A DNA stretch of 64,000 nt, from contig NZ_VFNU01000001.1 in the NCBI RefSeq assembly GCF_006715725.1, forward strand, positions 4,340,001 to 4,404,000, read 5' to 3'. Below, in pieces: positions 16,587 to 26,282 of this stretch (position 1 is the first letter of the stretch; every line of letters begins with the position of its first letter). The notes below the pieces were generated by a model. The model was not told the origin of the DNA and did not search any database. It worked only from the letters and a program-made list of their open reading frames with translations. The position numbers and the translations under genes are program-made. Source of the stretch: Nocardioides sp. SLBN-35 (GTDB lineage: Bacteria > Actinomycetota > Actinomycetes > Propionibacteriales > Nocardioidaceae).

Positions 16587-17159
16587 TCAGCCGACGAGGG
16601 CCAGGACGACGGTCGCCACCGCGAGCACGCCGACCACCACGATCTCGGGCCACGCCCAGGCGTGGCGCACGTCCGCGACACCCTCGGCCGTCGTACGGCG
16701 CTCGCGGGCGGTGGCGACCTTGCGCTCGATCTTGTCCTGGATCAGCCAGGCGGTGGACCGCTTCTCGAGCGGGGTGTCGTGGGAGGCGTGGCGGTCCTTG
16801 CGGATGGTCCCGCGGGTGCGGCCGAACCCGCTGCCGACGTACCGCTGCTCGCCGACGCTGACCACGGTCACCTGGGTGATCTCCACGCCGGTGATCTCGG
16901 CGAAGGGCACCCAGCGCGAGTGCAGCACGTTGCGCAGCTCGAGCTCGTCGTGGTGCAGCCGCACCGCGGGCCGGACCATGACCAGCCAGATCAGCGCACC
17001 GAGCAGCAGGCAGAAGGGGAACGCCCACGGCGCGAAGCCGGCTTCGTCGTCGACCAGTCCGTAGATCAGCACGGCGGCCACCAGGACGAGTCCGGTCACG
17101 CCCATGACCAGGCCGCCGGAGCTGTAGCGCTCGACCTTCTCGACACCTTCGTTCTGCAC
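16587..17159 (-). CDS. Membrane protein with bacterial PH-like domain
   Basis: 190 aa. There are two adjacent TM helices (about 16-36 and 45-64), then a cytoplasmic beta-rich region (VRPAVRLHHDELELRNVLHSRWVPFAEITGVEI, typical of bPH_6-like PH domains), then a basic stretch and a last C-terminal TM helix (IVVVGVLAVATVVLALV). Proteins of this shape are common beside housekeeping genes in Actinobacteria and are of unknown function. Divergent from deoC with 23 bases between starts. Confidence 0.75.
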   Translation of the reverse strand: MQNEGVEKVERYSSGGLVMGVTGLVLVAAVLIYGLVDDEAGFAPWAFPFCLLLGALIWLVMVRPAVRLHHDELELRNVLHSRWVPFAEITGVEITQVTVVSVGEQRYVGSGFGRTRGTIRKDRHASHDTPLEKRSTAWLIQDKIERKVATARERRTTAEGVADVRHAWAWPEIVVVGVLAVATVVLALVG

Positions 17160-17182
17160 GTCTACAACCCTATGCTGACGGC

Positions 17183-18145
17183 ATGCCCACCTCCGCCCTC
17201 GCGGCGTACTCCGAAGTGACGGCGAGCGACGCCTCGCTGCGCCGGTTCCTACACGGACTGCCCGGCGTCGACCAGGTCGGTGCCGAGGCGAGGGCCGCGG
17301 GGCTCGGGACCCGCTCGATCAAGACCACGGCGAAGGCCTGGGCCCTCGACCTGGCGATCCGGATGGTCGACCTGACCACGCTCGAGGGCCAGGACACCCC
17401 CGGCAAGGTGCGCGCGCTCGCCAACAAGGCGCTGCGCCCGGACCCCGCCGACCCGACCTGCCCGTCCGTGGCGGCCGTGTGCGTCTACGGCGACCTGGTG
17501 GGCGAGGTGAAGGCGATCGTCGGCTCGCAGGTCAACGTGGCCGCGGTCGCCACGGCGTTCCCCAGCGGCCGGGCGTCGATGGACGTCAAGCTCGCCGACA
17601 CCCGCGACGCAGTGGCCAACGGCGCCGACGAGATCGACATGGTGATCGACCGTGGGGCGTTCCTGGCCGGTCGCTACCTGCAGGTCTTCGAGGAGATCGT
17701 CGCGACCCGCGAGGCGTGCGTGCGCCCCGACGGCTCGCACGCCCACCTCAAGGTGATCTTCGAGACCGGTGAGCTGCAGACCTACGACAACGTACGACGC
17801 GCGTCGTGGCTGGCGATGCTGGCCGGCACCGACTTCATCAAGACCTCCACCGGCAAGGTGCAGCCGGCCGCCACCCTGCCGGTCACCCTGGTGATGCTGG
17901 AGGCGGTCCGCGACTTCCGCGAGGCGACCGGCGTCCAGATCGGCGTGAAGCCGGCGGGCGGCATCCGCACCGCCAAGGACGCGATCAAGTACCTCGTGAT
18001 GGTCAACGAGATCGCCGGCGACGACTGGCTCGACCCGGACTGGTTCCGCTTCGGTGCCTCGACGCTGCTCAACGACCTGCTCATGCAGCGCACGAAGATG
18101 ACCACCGGCCGCTACAGCGGTCCCGACTACTTCACCCTGGACTGA
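17183..18145 (+). CDS. deoC: Deoxyribose-phosphate aldolase
   Basis: 320 aa, the long actinobacterial DeoC form. The Schiff-base Lys is K220 in DFIKTSTGK; the second conserved Lys is K256 in VKPAGGIRT, and the proton-relay Asp is in the NGADEIDMV region. It cleaves 2-deoxyribose 5-phosphate to glyceraldehyde 3-phosphate and acetaldehyde. TATGCT at 17171-17176, 6 bases before ATG, predicts a leaderless mRNA. The aldehyde dehydrogenase genes that follow would remove the acetaldehyde, which makes this a deoxynucleoside salvage operon. Confidence 0.95.
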   Translation: MPTSALAAYSEVTASDASLRRFLHGLPGVDQVGAEARAAGLGTRSIKTTAKAWALDLAIRMVDLTTLEGQDTPGKVRALANKALRPDPADPTCPSVAAVCVYGDLVGEVKAIVGSQVNVAAVATAFPSGRASMDVKLADTRDAVANGADEIDMVIDRGAFLAGRYLQVFEEIVATREACVRPDGSHAHLKVIFETGELQTYDNVRRASWLAMLAGTDFIKTSTGKVQPAATLPVTLVMLEAVRDFREATGVQIGVKPAGGIRTAKDAIKYLVMVNEIAGDDWLDPDWFRFGASTLLNDLLMQRTKMTTGRYSGPDYFTLD

Positions 18146-18160
18146 CCGAGGGATCTGGAC

Positions 18161-19597
18161 ATGGCATTCGAGTACGCACCGGCTCCGGAGTCGCGGAGCA
18201 TCGTCGACATCAGGCCCTCCTACGGCCTGTTCATCGACGGCGAGTTCGTCGACGGCCGCGGGTCGTCGTTCAAGACCGTCAACCCGGCCACCGAGGAGAC
18301 GCTCGCGGAGATCGCCGAGGCGTCGGACGCCGACGTCGACCTGGCCGTCCGGGCGGCCCGGCGCGCGTTCCGAGGCTGGTCACGGATGTCGGGCAAGGAG
18401 CGGGCCAAGTACCTGTTCCGGATCGCCCGGATCATCCAGGAGCGCGCGCGTGAGCTGGCGGTGCTGGAGTCGATCGACAACGGCAAGCCGATCAAGGAGA
18501 GCCGCGACGTCGACGTACCCGTCGTCGCCGCGCACTTCTTCTACTACGCCGGCTGGGCCGACAAGCTCGACCACGCCGGACTCGGGCCGAACCCGCAGCC
18601 GCTGGGCGTCGCGGGCCAGGTCATCCCGTGGAACTTCCCGCTGCTCATGCTGGCGTGGAAGGTCGCGCCCGCGCTGGCGTGCGGCAACACGGTCGTGCTC
18701 AAGCCGGCCGAGACCACGCCGCTGACGGCGCTGCTGTTCGCGGAGATCTGCCAGCAGGCCGACCTGCCGCCGGGTGTCGTCAACATCGTCACCGGCGCCG
18801 GCTCGACCGGCCAGGCCGTGGTCTCCCACCCCGACGTCGACAAGGTCGCGTTCACCGGCTCGACCGCCGTCGGCAAGGCCATCGCGCGTGCCATCGCCGG
18901 CACCGACAAGTTGGCCACCCTCGAGCTGGGCGGCAAGGCCGCCAACATCGTGTTCGACGACGCCCCCATCGACCAGGCGGTCGAGGGCATCGTCGGCGGC
19001 ATCTTCTTCAACCAGGGTCACGTCTGCTGCGCGGGCTCACGGCTGCTGGTCCAGGAGTCGGTGGCCGACGAGGTGCTCGGCCGGCTGAAGCGCCGGATGG
19101 GCACATTGCGTGTCGGCGACCCGCTCGACAAGAACACCGACATCGGTGCGATCAACTCCCGCGAGCAGCTCGAGCGGATCCGCGAGCTCTCCGACATCGG
19201 CGAGGCGGAGGGTGCCGAGCGCTGGGCGCCGGCGTGCGAGCTGCCCTCCTCCGGCTTCTGGTTCCCGCCGACGATCTTCACCGGCGTCACCCAGGCCCAC
19301 CGGATCGCCCGCGACGAGGTGTTCGGCCCGGTGCTGTCGGTGCTGACCTTCCGCACTCCCGCCGAGGCGATCGAGAAGGCCAACAACACGCCGTACGGCC
19401 TCTCCGCCGGCGTGTGGACCGAGAAGGGCTCGCGGATCCTGCACATGGCCTCCCAGCTGCGGGCCGGCGTGGTGTGGGCCAACACGTTCAACAAGTTCGA
19501 CCCGGCCAGCCCGTTCGGCGGCTACAAGGAGTCCGGCTACGGCCGCGAGGGCGGGCGCCAGGGTCTCGCCGCCTACCTGAAGGAGGCAGACGCCTGA
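18161..19597 (+). CDS. Aldehyde dehydrogenase (full length)
   Basis: 478 aa NAD(P)-dependent ALDH. PWNFPLLM is the cofactor loop, Glu255 is in TLELGGKAAN and the catalytic Cys289 in GHVCCAG, with the C-terminal EVFGPVL and SPFGGYKESGYGRE motifs present. It starts 15 bases after deoC, so it is co-transcribed. It is expected to oxidise the acetaldehyde from the DeoC reaction to acetate. It overlaps the start of the next, shortened ALDH by one base (TGATG). Confidence 0.93.
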   Translation: MAFEYAPAPESRSIVDIRPSYGLFIDGEFVDGRGSSFKTVNPATEETLAEIAEASDADVDLAVRAARRAFRGWSRMSGKERAKYLFRIARIIQERARELAVLESIDNGKPIKESRDVDVPVVAAHFFYYAGWADKLDHAGLGPNPQPLGVAGQVIPWNFPLLMLAWKVAPALACGNTVVLKPAETTPLTALLFAEICQQADLPPGVVNIVTGAGSTGQAVVSHPDVDKVAFTGSTAVGKAIARAIAGTDKLATLELGGKAANIVFDDAPIDQAVEGIVGGIFFNQGHVCCAGSRLLVQESVADEVLGRLKRRMGTLRVGDPLDKNTDIGAINSREQLERIRELSDIGEAEGAERWAPACELPSSGFWFPPTIFTGVTQAHRIARDEVFGPVLSVLTFRTPAEAIEKANNTPYGLSAGVWTEKGSRILHMASQLRAGVVWANTFNKFDPASPFGGYKESGYGREGGRQGLAAYLKEADA

Positions 19598-20475
19598 TGG
19601 CTCGCATCGACGTGCGCAAGACCTACAAGCTCTACATCGGCGGCGCGTTCCCCCGCTCGGAGTCGGGCCACTCCTACGAGGTCACCGACAGCAAGGGGAA
19701 GTTCGTGGCCAACGCCTCCCTCGCCTCGCGCAAGGACGTGCGCGACGCGGTCGTCGCGGCCCGCAAGGCCTTCGGCCCCTGGTCGTCGCGGACGGCCTAC
19801 AACCGCGGCCAGATCGTCTACCGGATCGCCGAGGTGATGGAGGACCGTCGCCCGCAGTTCGAGGACGCCGTCCGCCAGTCCGAGGGTGTCTCCGCCGCCG
19901 CCGCGCGGGGCCAGGTCGACGCCGCGGTCGACCGCCTCGTCTGGTACGCCGGATGGGCCGACAAGCTCGCCCAGGTGATCGGCAACGCCAACCCGGTCGC
20001 CGGCCCGTTCTTCAACCACACCGCCCCCGAGCCGACCGGTGTCGTCGGCGTCCTCGCCCCGCAGGAGTCCTCGCTGCTGGGCCTGGTGTCGGTCGTCGCG
20101 CCCGTCATCGTGACCGGCAACGTGGCGGTCGTCGTGTCGTCGTACTCACGTCCGTTGCCGGCCGTCACCTTCTCCGAGGTGCTCGCGACCTCCGACGTCC
20201 CCGGTGGCGTGGTCAACATCCTCACCGGCGACGCCTCGGCGCTCGGCCCCTGGCTGGCCGCCCACATGGACGTCAACGCGATCGACCTGTGCGGCGTCGC
20301 GGGCCTCGACAACGCCGCCGAGCTGGCGACCTCGCTGGAGGTGGCGGCGGCCGACAACCTCAAGCGGGTACGCCGACCGCCGGACGCCGAGCCCGACTGG
20401 ACCGCCGAGCCGGGCCTGAGCCCCATGACGGCGTTCGTCGAGCAGAAGACGGTGTGGCACCCGATCGGGATCTGA
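19597..20475 (+). CDS. Truncated aldehyde-dehydrogenase-like protein (no catalytic Cys)
   Basis: 292 aa, against about 480 for a full ALDH. It follows the N-terminal ALDH pattern (YKLYIGGAFPRSESG, RKAFGPWSSRTAYNRGQI, GVVGVLAPQESSLLGLVS, GGVVNILTGD) and stops shortly after the cofactor domain. The Glu and Cys of the active site are absent; NAAELATSLEV replaces the usual LELGG area, and the C-terminal tail differs. There is no sign of frameshift and the codon use is normal, so it looks like a maintained pseudo-enzyme. It may be a partner or regulator of the full-length ALDH translated just before it. Confidence 0.82.
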   Translation: MARIDVRKTYKLYIGGAFPRSESGHSYEVTDSKGKFVANASLASRKDVRDAVVAARKAFGPWSSRTAYNRGQIVYRIAEVMEDRRPQFEDAVRQSEGVSAAAARGQVDAAVDRLVWYAGWADKLAQVIGNANPVAGPFFNHTAPEPTGVVGVLAPQESSLLGLVSVVAPVIVTGNVAVVVSSYSRPLPAVTFSEVLATSDVPGGVVNILTGDASALGPWLAAHMDVNAIDLCGVAGLDNAAELATSLEVAAADNLKRVRRPPDAEPDWTAEPGLSPMTAFVEQKTVWHPIGI

Positions 20476-20484
20476 GGCGCCGCC

Positions 20485-21159
20485 TCACCCTGGGGTCGCG
20501 GACCGGCCGAGCACGTCCGCGACCTTCGGTGGCATCTCCAGCGCCAACGCATCGGCGCTGACCTCCTCGATCGTGCCGGGATCGGCCAGGACTCCGCGCA
20601 GGGCGAGGGTTGCGAAGTCGCGGGGTAGGTTCGCGCTGCGCGGGAGGTTGACCGTGCGGGCCAGGCGTCCGGCGTGCATGTCGATGCCGATCAGGAACTC
20701 GCGCAGCACCGGCAGCGGCAGGTCGACGAACTGCCCCTCCCTGACGCCTGCTCGCAGCACGGCCCGGTAGAACCGGTAGATCTTCTGCACGCTCTTGTCC
20801 AGGTGGGCGAAGTCCTCGTGCTCCAGCACGTTGGTGTCATAGATGCCGACCAGGTTGTAGGAGTCGTCGCTGAGCGACGCGACGTCGATATGGAGGAACC
20901 GGAAGAGACGAGCGGCAGGGCTGACCTCTGCCTTGGAGAGCCAGGCGATGACCTCGCCGACGCGCCGCAGGTCCATGCCGATCAGCTCGGCCATGATGGT
21001 GCGCTTGCTGTCGAAGTACCAGTACAGGCTCGGCTGCTTGATCCCGCACGCGGTCGCGATGTCGCGCGTGCTGACCCGCTCGTAGCCGCGGCTCGCGAAC
21101 AGCACGGCCGCCTCTCGCAGGATCCGGGATCGGGTGTCGTCGGCCTCGCCGTTCACCAT
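20485..21159 (-). CDS. TetR-family transcriptional regulator
   Basis: 224 aa from ATG 21157-21159. A longer frame from 21210 would run into the amidohydrolase gene, so the internal start is preferred. The HTH VSTRDIATACGIKQPSLYWYF with the FDSKR hinge is a standard TetR head; residues about 60-200 form the helical ligand domain. Last gene of a minus-strand set with the amidohydrolase and hydantoinase genes, it is the likely reader of the three CTATC-type repeats at 26283-26376. Converges with the deoC operon 9 bases away. Confidence 0.85.
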   Translation of the reverse strand: MVNGEADDTRSRILREAAVLFASRGYERVSTRDIATACGIKQPSLYWYFDSKRTIMAELIGMDLRRVGEVIAWLSKAEVSPAARLFRFLHIDVASLSDDSYNLVGIYDTNVLEHEDFAHLDKSVQKIYRFYRAVLRAGVREGQFVDLPLPVLREFLIGIDMHAGRLARTVNLPRSANLPRDFATLALRGVLADPGTIEEVSADALALEMPPKVADVLGRSATPG

Positions 21160-21173
21160 GTGCTGCTCTTCTC

Positions 21174-22445
21174 CTACGGTCGGGTCCGGCGCTCGGGTTC
21201 GGCGGACCAACGGTGGACCCGCCCGCCCTGGATGACGCCGACTACGTTACGGCGCTCGAGGAACACCTCGGGATCCGAGGGGTCCGCCGCGAGCACGATC
21301 GCGTCGCCGATCAGGCCCGGCTCGAGCCGGCCCCGGACGTCGGACTGGCCGCAGAGCTCCGCGCCGTTGGCGGTCGCCGCGAGCAGCGCCTCCTGCGGCG
21401 TGAGCCCCGCACGGTGCAGGTAGGCGATCTCGGCGAGGTTGCCCACCTGCTCGGTGAGGTCGGTTCCCAGCGCGATCGGCACGCCCGCCGCGCGGGCGAC
21501 CCGTACCGCCTCGCCGATCAGCGGCTCGACCTCCGAGACCTTCGCGGCCACGGACTCCGAGACCGCGCCATCGTCGCGGAGCCGGACCAGCTCGTGCAGG
21601 ACCGACAGTGTCGGTACCAGGAAGGTGCCGCGCCGGGCCATCAGCGCGGCCTGCTCCTCGCTGAGCCGCGCGCCGTGCTCGATCGATCGGACGCCCGCGG
21701 TCACCGCGTCGGTCAGTCCGGAGCCGCCGTAGGCGTGGGACATGACGGGCTTGCCCGCTCGGGTCGCCTCCCGGACGATCGCCTCGATCTCGTCGGCGTC
21801 GAACTCCGGGACGTCGGGATGGTCGTGCCCCGGGGAGAGCAGCCCACCCGTCGTGCAGATCTTGATCCAGTCGGCACCCGCACGGACGATGAGGCGGACA
21901 GCTCGGCGTACGTCGTCCACGCCGTCGGCGAGGTACGGCGGCCGCCCCGGGTACTCGTGCATGAGGAATCCGTTCGACGCCTCGAGACCGACGCCCGGGA
22001 GGTGTCCGTCGCCGTGTCCCCCGGTCTGCGAGAGCGCGGACACGGCAACCTGGGTGGTAGGTCCGGGCACCAGCCCGGCATGGATCCCGTCCCGCACACC
22101 GGCGTCGGCGCCGCAGGGGTCACGCACGAAGGTGACGCCTTGGTCGAGCAGCCGCGCCGCCGACCCCGCGCACTCCAGCGCCCACCGTGAGGTGGACATC
22201 GACAGGTACCGGAGCGTGTCCTCCTCGAAGCAGGCCAGGTGGGCGTGGCAGTCCACCACGCCCGGCATCAGCCACAGGCCGGTCAGGTCGAGCGACTCCC
22301 CAGTGACTGGTCCGGCCGCGGGCGCGACAGACTCGATGACTCCGTCACGCACTACGACGTCGTGGTCCGCGACGAATACCCCGGCGCGGTCCATCACCTG
22401 TGCGTTGCGGAGTGTCAGGGTCCCCGGGCGCAGTGGCGCCCTCAT
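21174..22445 (-). CDS. Metal-dependent amidohydrolase (imidazolonepropionase-like)
   Basis: 423 aa amidohydrolase-superfamily enzyme. A beta-sandwich N-terminus is followed by VVDCHAHL (HxH metal site), Lys in DWIKICTTGG (probable carboxylated or bridging Lys), His in VMSHAYGGSG, SIEHG and the catalytic Asp in IALGTDLTEQ. This is the pattern of Xaa-Pro-dipeptidase/imidazolonepropionase-like hydrolases, which cut cyclic or linear amide bonds. Its ATG overlaps the HyuB stop (ATGA). It probably opens a product or precursor of the HyuAB reaction; substrate unknown. Confidence 0.85.
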   Translation of the reverse strand: MRAPLRPGTLTLRNAQVMDRAGVFVADHDVVVRDGVIESVAPAAGPVTGESLDLTGLWLMPGVVDCHAHLACFEEDTLRYLSMSTSRWALECAGSAARLLDQGVTFVRDPCGADAGVRDGIHAGLVPGPTTQVAVSALSQTGGHGDGHLPGVGLEASNGFLMHEYPGRPPYLADGVDDVRRAVRLIVRAGADWIKICTTGGLLSPGHDHPDVPEFDADEIEAIVREATRAGKPVMSHAYGGSGLTDAVTAGVRSIEHGARLSEEQAALMARRGTFLVPTLSVLHELVRLRDDGAVSESVAAKVSEVEPLIGEAVRVARAAGVPIALGTDLTEQVGNLAEIAYLHRAGLTPQEALLAATANGAELCGQSDVRGRLEPGLIGDAIVLAADPSDPEVFLERRNVVGVIQGGRVHRWSAEPERRTRP

Positions 22446-24214
22446 GGCCGCGGTCCTTCGGCAGCCGCCTCCCGCGCCGCCCGGGTGGCGTCGGGATCGA
22501 GGCCGGCACCGTCGTCGGTGAGGACGACGCCGTAGACCGCGGCGGCCGCCGCGGCCGACACCGCTCCGCTGCGGACGTCGGCCAGCACCCGCTCGGGATC
22601 ACGGGTCAGCGGGTCACCATGCCCACCGCCGCCGCCACCGGTCACCAGGACCCGGTCCCCCTCCTGCAGCGGGGCGCCGCCCGACTTGGGCAGCACCCGC
22701 CGGTTCCCGTCGCGGTCGACGATCTCGATCCGGTTGCGGACCGTGCTCGCACAGCCGCCGGCGACGCCGAGTGGTTCGGCGGCGCTCATCTTGTCGCCGA
22801 CCAGGCTCAGCTCCGCGCCGTCCAGGAACTCCCACTCACTGATCGTGCCCAGCCCGCCCCGGAACCGTCCGGCGCCGCCGGAGTCGGTCACCAGGGCGGT
22901 ACGCCGCTTGACGATCGGCATCCGCGCCTCCCAGATCTCGGCAGCCGGGAGCTCGGCACCCGCGAGGTGCACGTGCAGCAGCGCGTCCTCGCCGTCGGCG
23001 TCGTGGGTCGCGCCGTACCCGACGGGCGCGGCGTCGGCGAAGAACGTGACCCGCCCGGTGGCCGCGTCGGTGTGTCCGCCGGTGACCGCGACCGCGTCGC
23101 CGCCGTTCTGGGCCGGGAACTGGTCAGGCAGGGCCGATGCCATCGCGTGGACGATCACGTCACCGAGCCGCCCCACGGTCCAGCCCATCAGGTACGTCGG
23201 GGCCGGCGGGTTCGGGTTGTACAGCGACCCGGCCGGTGCGATCACCGTGAGCGCTCGGGTGTCGCCGGAGTTCGTGGGATAGGTGTTCTCCGTGGTCAGC
23301 CGCTTGAGGGCCAGCCGGCAGGCGGCCACCGTCTGTGGGAGCGTCGCGTTGATCGGTCCGGCCTGCTCCGGGGCGGACCCGGTGGTGTCGATGACGATCT
23401 CGGAGCCGCGGACCCGGACGGTCACCTCGACGCGGACCGGCTCGCAGCCGACGCCGTTGTCGTCGAGGTACTCGGCATGGCCGTAGTCGCCGTCGGGGAT
23501 CGCCTCGATCGCCTCGCGCACCGCCTGCTCGGTCTGGTCGAGGAGCTGGTCGATCGCTGCGTGGTAGGTCGCCTTGCCGTACTTGTCGACGAGCGTCGAC
23601 AGGCGCGCAGCACCGTCCGCGCAGGCGCGTCCTGCCGCAAGCATGTTGCCGAAGGTCTCGCGCGGCAGCCGGGAGTTCGCCCCGATGATGCGGTGCACGG
23701 CCCGGTCGACGACCCCGGCCCGCTGGAGCCGGGTCGGGGGCAGGATCAGCCCCTCCTCGTACATGTTCGTCGAGTCCGACGGATAGGTGTTCTTCGCGCC
23801 CAGGTCGCCCACGTGCGCGCGGATCGCGACGAACCCGACGATCCCGCCGTCATCTCCGACAGCCGGCACGACCAGCGCCACGTCGGCCGAGTGCGCCCCG
23901 GTCAGGTAAGGGTCGTTGACGATGAGGCAGTCCCCCGGGCCCAGGTCGTCCTCGAAGTCACCGACCATCGCGCGGACCGCCTCGTCGAGCGAGCCGACGA
24001 ACTCCGGCAGTCCCGGTGCGTCGCCGATCAGGTTCAGCCGGTCGTCGAAGACCGAGACGCTGAAGTCGTTGACCTCGTAGATCACCGGGAGCAGGGCGGT
24101 GCGCTTGAAGGTCACGAAGACCTCGCGCGCAATGGACTCGATGCTCGCGCGGATCACTGCCACGCTCACCGGATCGGCGACGACCGCGCGGCCGTGCTGG
24201 GTCGAGGTGGTCAT
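22442..24214 (-). CDS. hyuB: Hydantoinase/oxoprolinase subunit B
   Basis: 590 aa, the normal length for HyuB. Family landmarks are DPVSVAVIRASIESIAREV at the start, GDCLIVNDPYLTGAHSADV, NSRLPRETFGNMLA, VDTTGSAPEQAGPINATL-like and the Gly-rich GGGGGGHGDPLTRDPERVL near the C-terminus. With HyuA it forms an ATP-dependent carbonyl-amide or carboxylating enzyme (5-oxoprolinase, N-methylhydantoinase and acetophenone carboxylase are the characterised types). Overlaps of 4 bases with hyuA and with the amidohydrolase show a single operon. Confidence 0.92.
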   Translation of the reverse strand: MTTSTQHGRAVVADPVSVAVIRASIESIAREVFVTFKRTALLPVIYEVNDFSVSVFDDRLNLIGDAPGLPEFVGSLDEAVRAMVGDFEDDLGPGDCLIVNDPYLTGAHSADVALVVPAVGDDGGIVGFVAIRAHVGDLGAKNTYPSDSTNMYEEGLILPPTRLQRAGVVDRAVHRIIGANSRLPRETFGNMLAAGRACADGAARLSTLVDKYGKATYHAAIDQLLDQTEQAVREAIEAIPDGDYGHAEYLDDNGVGCEPVRVEVTVRVRGSEIVIDTTGSAPEQAGPINATLPQTVAACRLALKRLTTENTYPTNSGDTRALTVIAPAGSLYNPNPPAPTYLMGWTVGRLGDVIVHAMASALPDQFPAQNGGDAVAVTGGHTDAATGRVTFFADAAPVGYGATHDADGEDALLHVHLAGAELPAAEIWEARMPIVKRRTALVTDSGGAGRFRGGLGTISEWEFLDGAELSLVGDKMSAAEPLGVAGGCASTVRNRIEIVDRDGNRRVLPKSGGAPLQEGDRVLVTGGGGGGHGDPLTRDPERVLADVRSGAVSAAAAAAVYGVVLTDDGAGLDPDATRAAREAAAEGPRP

Positions 24215-26250
24215 GCGTTCTTCTCCTTCAGGTCGAGGACGAGGTTGCCCCAGGGGTCGACCGCGATGGTGCGGCGTGGGGTGACGAGGACGGTTGACGT
24301 CTGCTCGACGACGATGGCCGGGCCGCTGAGCCGGACGCCTGGATGCAGGTCCTCACGCCGGTACACGGGCCACAGCGCGCCGGACGCGTCGGCGGTCCGG
24401 TGGGTCACCGACTCGTGCCGGACGACGTCGGGAACCCCGGCCCTCGCCTCAGCGGCAGGCCACACCGGCTTGTCGAGCGTGCCGACCGCGCGCAGGCGGT
24501 AGCCCACGACCTCCAGGTCTCCGTCGAGCCGGAAGCCGTAGGTCCGCTCGTGCAGGTCCTCGAACCGGCCACGCAGGTCGGCGACCGTCTCGCTGCCGTC
24601 CAGGATCGGCACGGGCAGCGTGTGCTCCTGGCCGTCGTAGCGGATCTCGACGAACTGGAGCAGCGACCGGCGTTCGTCCGCGACGCCCTCGGCCTCGAAC
24701 CGCGCGCCGGCCTCCTCCACCAGCTCCCGCAGGGGCGTGCGGATGTCGGTGTCGGCGCTGAGCAGCGCGACCGAGGTACGAGCGAACTCGTGGGCGAGGT
24801 CGAGGGTCTGCATGCCCCAGGCGGAGAACACGCCCGCGTGCATCGGAATGACGACGCGGCGCACCTCCAGCAGGTCGCCCAGCACGGCGCCCACCATCGG
24901 CCCGCCACCGCCGTACGCGAGCAAGGTGAAGTCGCGGGGATCCGAGCCGCGGCCGACCGTGATCTCCTCGAGCAGCCGGGCCATCCGGGACTCGGTGAGC
25001 GCGACGACGGCCGCAGCCGCGTCGACCGTGGTCATGGCGAGCGGGCCGGCGACGTGCTCGTCGATCGCTCGCTCCGCGGCCTCCCGGTCGAGCTTCATCT
25101 CGCCGGACAGCAGCGACTCGGGCAGGAGCCCGCTGACCAGCGCGGCGTCGGTGAAGGTGGCCGCCGTGCCGCCCCGGTCATAGCAGGCCGGACCGGGCTG
25201 GGAGCCCGCGCTCTGTGGGCCGACGTGCAGTGCCCCGACCTCGTCGACCCACGCGATCGATCCGCCGCCCGCTCCGATGGTCGCCAGGTCGACCATCGGG
25301 ACGAGGAGCCTGCGGTCCGCGACCACCGCCGTGTCCGCCATGGTGACCACGCCCTGCCTCACGATGCCGGCGTCGAAGCTGGTGCCGCCCATGTCGATGC
25401 AGATCAGATCGGGATATCCGCAGGTGGTGCCGAGGCTCGCAGCGCCCGCGATACCGCTGGCACAGCCCGACACCAAGGTGCGCAGGCTCTGCCTGCGGGC
25501 GTGCTCGAGCACCATCACGCCGGCGTCGCTGGAGGTGATGAACGCGTCCCCGCCGAACCCGCTGGCGCCGAGGCCCTCCTCGAGTCGGTCGAAGTACTCG
25601 CGCATGGTCGGCCGGATGTAGGCCTCGCTGAGCGCGGTCACACCGCGCTCCGTCTCGCGGTAGCGCCGGGTGATCTCGTGCGACAGCACGATCTCCACCC
25701 CGGGCAGTCGTTCGCGCAGCACCGCCCCGACGGCGATCTCGTGATCCGGGTTCGCATAGCTGTTGATCAGGCAGACGGCGATCGCCCGGACTCCTGTGCT
25801 CGCCAGCCGCTCGGCGACCCGCTCCACGTCCGCGGTGCCGACGGGCCGACGGACGCTGCCGTCGGCGAGGATCCGCTCGTCGATCTCGAAGGTGAGCTCG
25901 CGAGGGACGAGGCGCGGCGGCTTGTGCCAGCTGAGACGGTACGGCGGCCAGGTCCCCGAGCCGATCTCGATCATGTCGCGCATCCCGGTGGACACCACGA
26001 GCGCGACCTGAGCGCCCTTGTGCTCCAGAAGCGTGTTGATGCCGACGGTGGTGCCGTGGATGAAGCGGCCGGCCGCAGCGAGCGAGACGCCGACCGTGCC
26101 GAGCGCATTCATGATGCCGGTGACGGGGGCGTCGTGCGTCGACGGGCTCTTGCAGACCCGGACGGCGCCGGCGGCGTCCATGGTGACGACGTCGGTGAAC
26201 GTCCCGCCGACGTCGGCCGAGACCGACAACGCGATGGCGCGTGAGTGCAT
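24211..26250 (-). CDS. hyuA: Hydantoinase/oxoprolinase subunit A
   Basis: 679 aa. An actin-like ATPase core opens with SADVGGTFTDVV, followed by FIHGTTVGINTLLEHKG and DMGGTSFDAGIV. GAGGGSIAWVD and the typical PGPACYDRGG continue, and YGGGGPM lies in the C-terminal half. It uses ATP to activate the substrate carbonyl for HyuB. The start ATG 26248-26250 has AGGAGG 8 bases upstream; the longer frame from 26343 would run through the operators at 26283-26334. As first gene of the minus-strand operon it should respond to those operators. Confidence 0.92.
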   Translation of the reverse strand: MHSRAIALSVSADVGGTFTDVVTMDAAGAVRVCKSPSTHDAPVTGIMNALGTVGVSLAAAGRFIHGTTVGINTLLEHKGAQVALVVSTGMRDMIEIGSGTWPPYRLSWHKPPRLVPRELTFEIDERILADGSVRRPVGTADVERVAERLASTGVRAIAVCLINSYANPDHEIAVGAVLRERLPGVEIVLSHEITRRYRETERGVTALSEAYIRPTMREYFDRLEEGLGASGFGGDAFITSSDAGVMVLEHARRQSLRTLVSGCASGIAGAASLGTTCGYPDLICIDMGGTSFDAGIVRQGVVTMADTAVVADRRLLVPMVDLATIGAGGGSIAWVDEVGALHVGPQSAGSQPGPACYDRGGTAATFTDAALVSGLLPESLLSGEMKLDREAAERAIDEHVAGPLAMTTVDAAAAVVALTESRMARLLEEITVGRGSDPRDFTLLAYGGGGPMVGAVLGDLLEVRRVVIPMHAGVFSAWGMQTLDLAHEFARTSVALLSADTDIRTPLRELVEEAGARFEAEGVADERRSLLQFVEIRYDGQEHTLPVPILDGSETVADLRGRFEDLHERTYGFRLDGDLEVVGYRLRAVGTLDKPVWPAAEARAGVPDVVRHESVTHRTADASGALWPVYRREDLHPGVRLSGPAIVVEQTSTVLVTPRRTIAVDPWGNLVLDLKEKNA

Positions 26251-26282
26251 GGGGATCCCTCCTAGGAATCGTGGGAGCGCCA

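Noticed and set aside
24343..26244. 633-codon plus-strand frame over hyuA
   Set aside because: Mirror image of a clear HyuA gene; composition is Gly/Arg/Asp/Val-rich without motifs.
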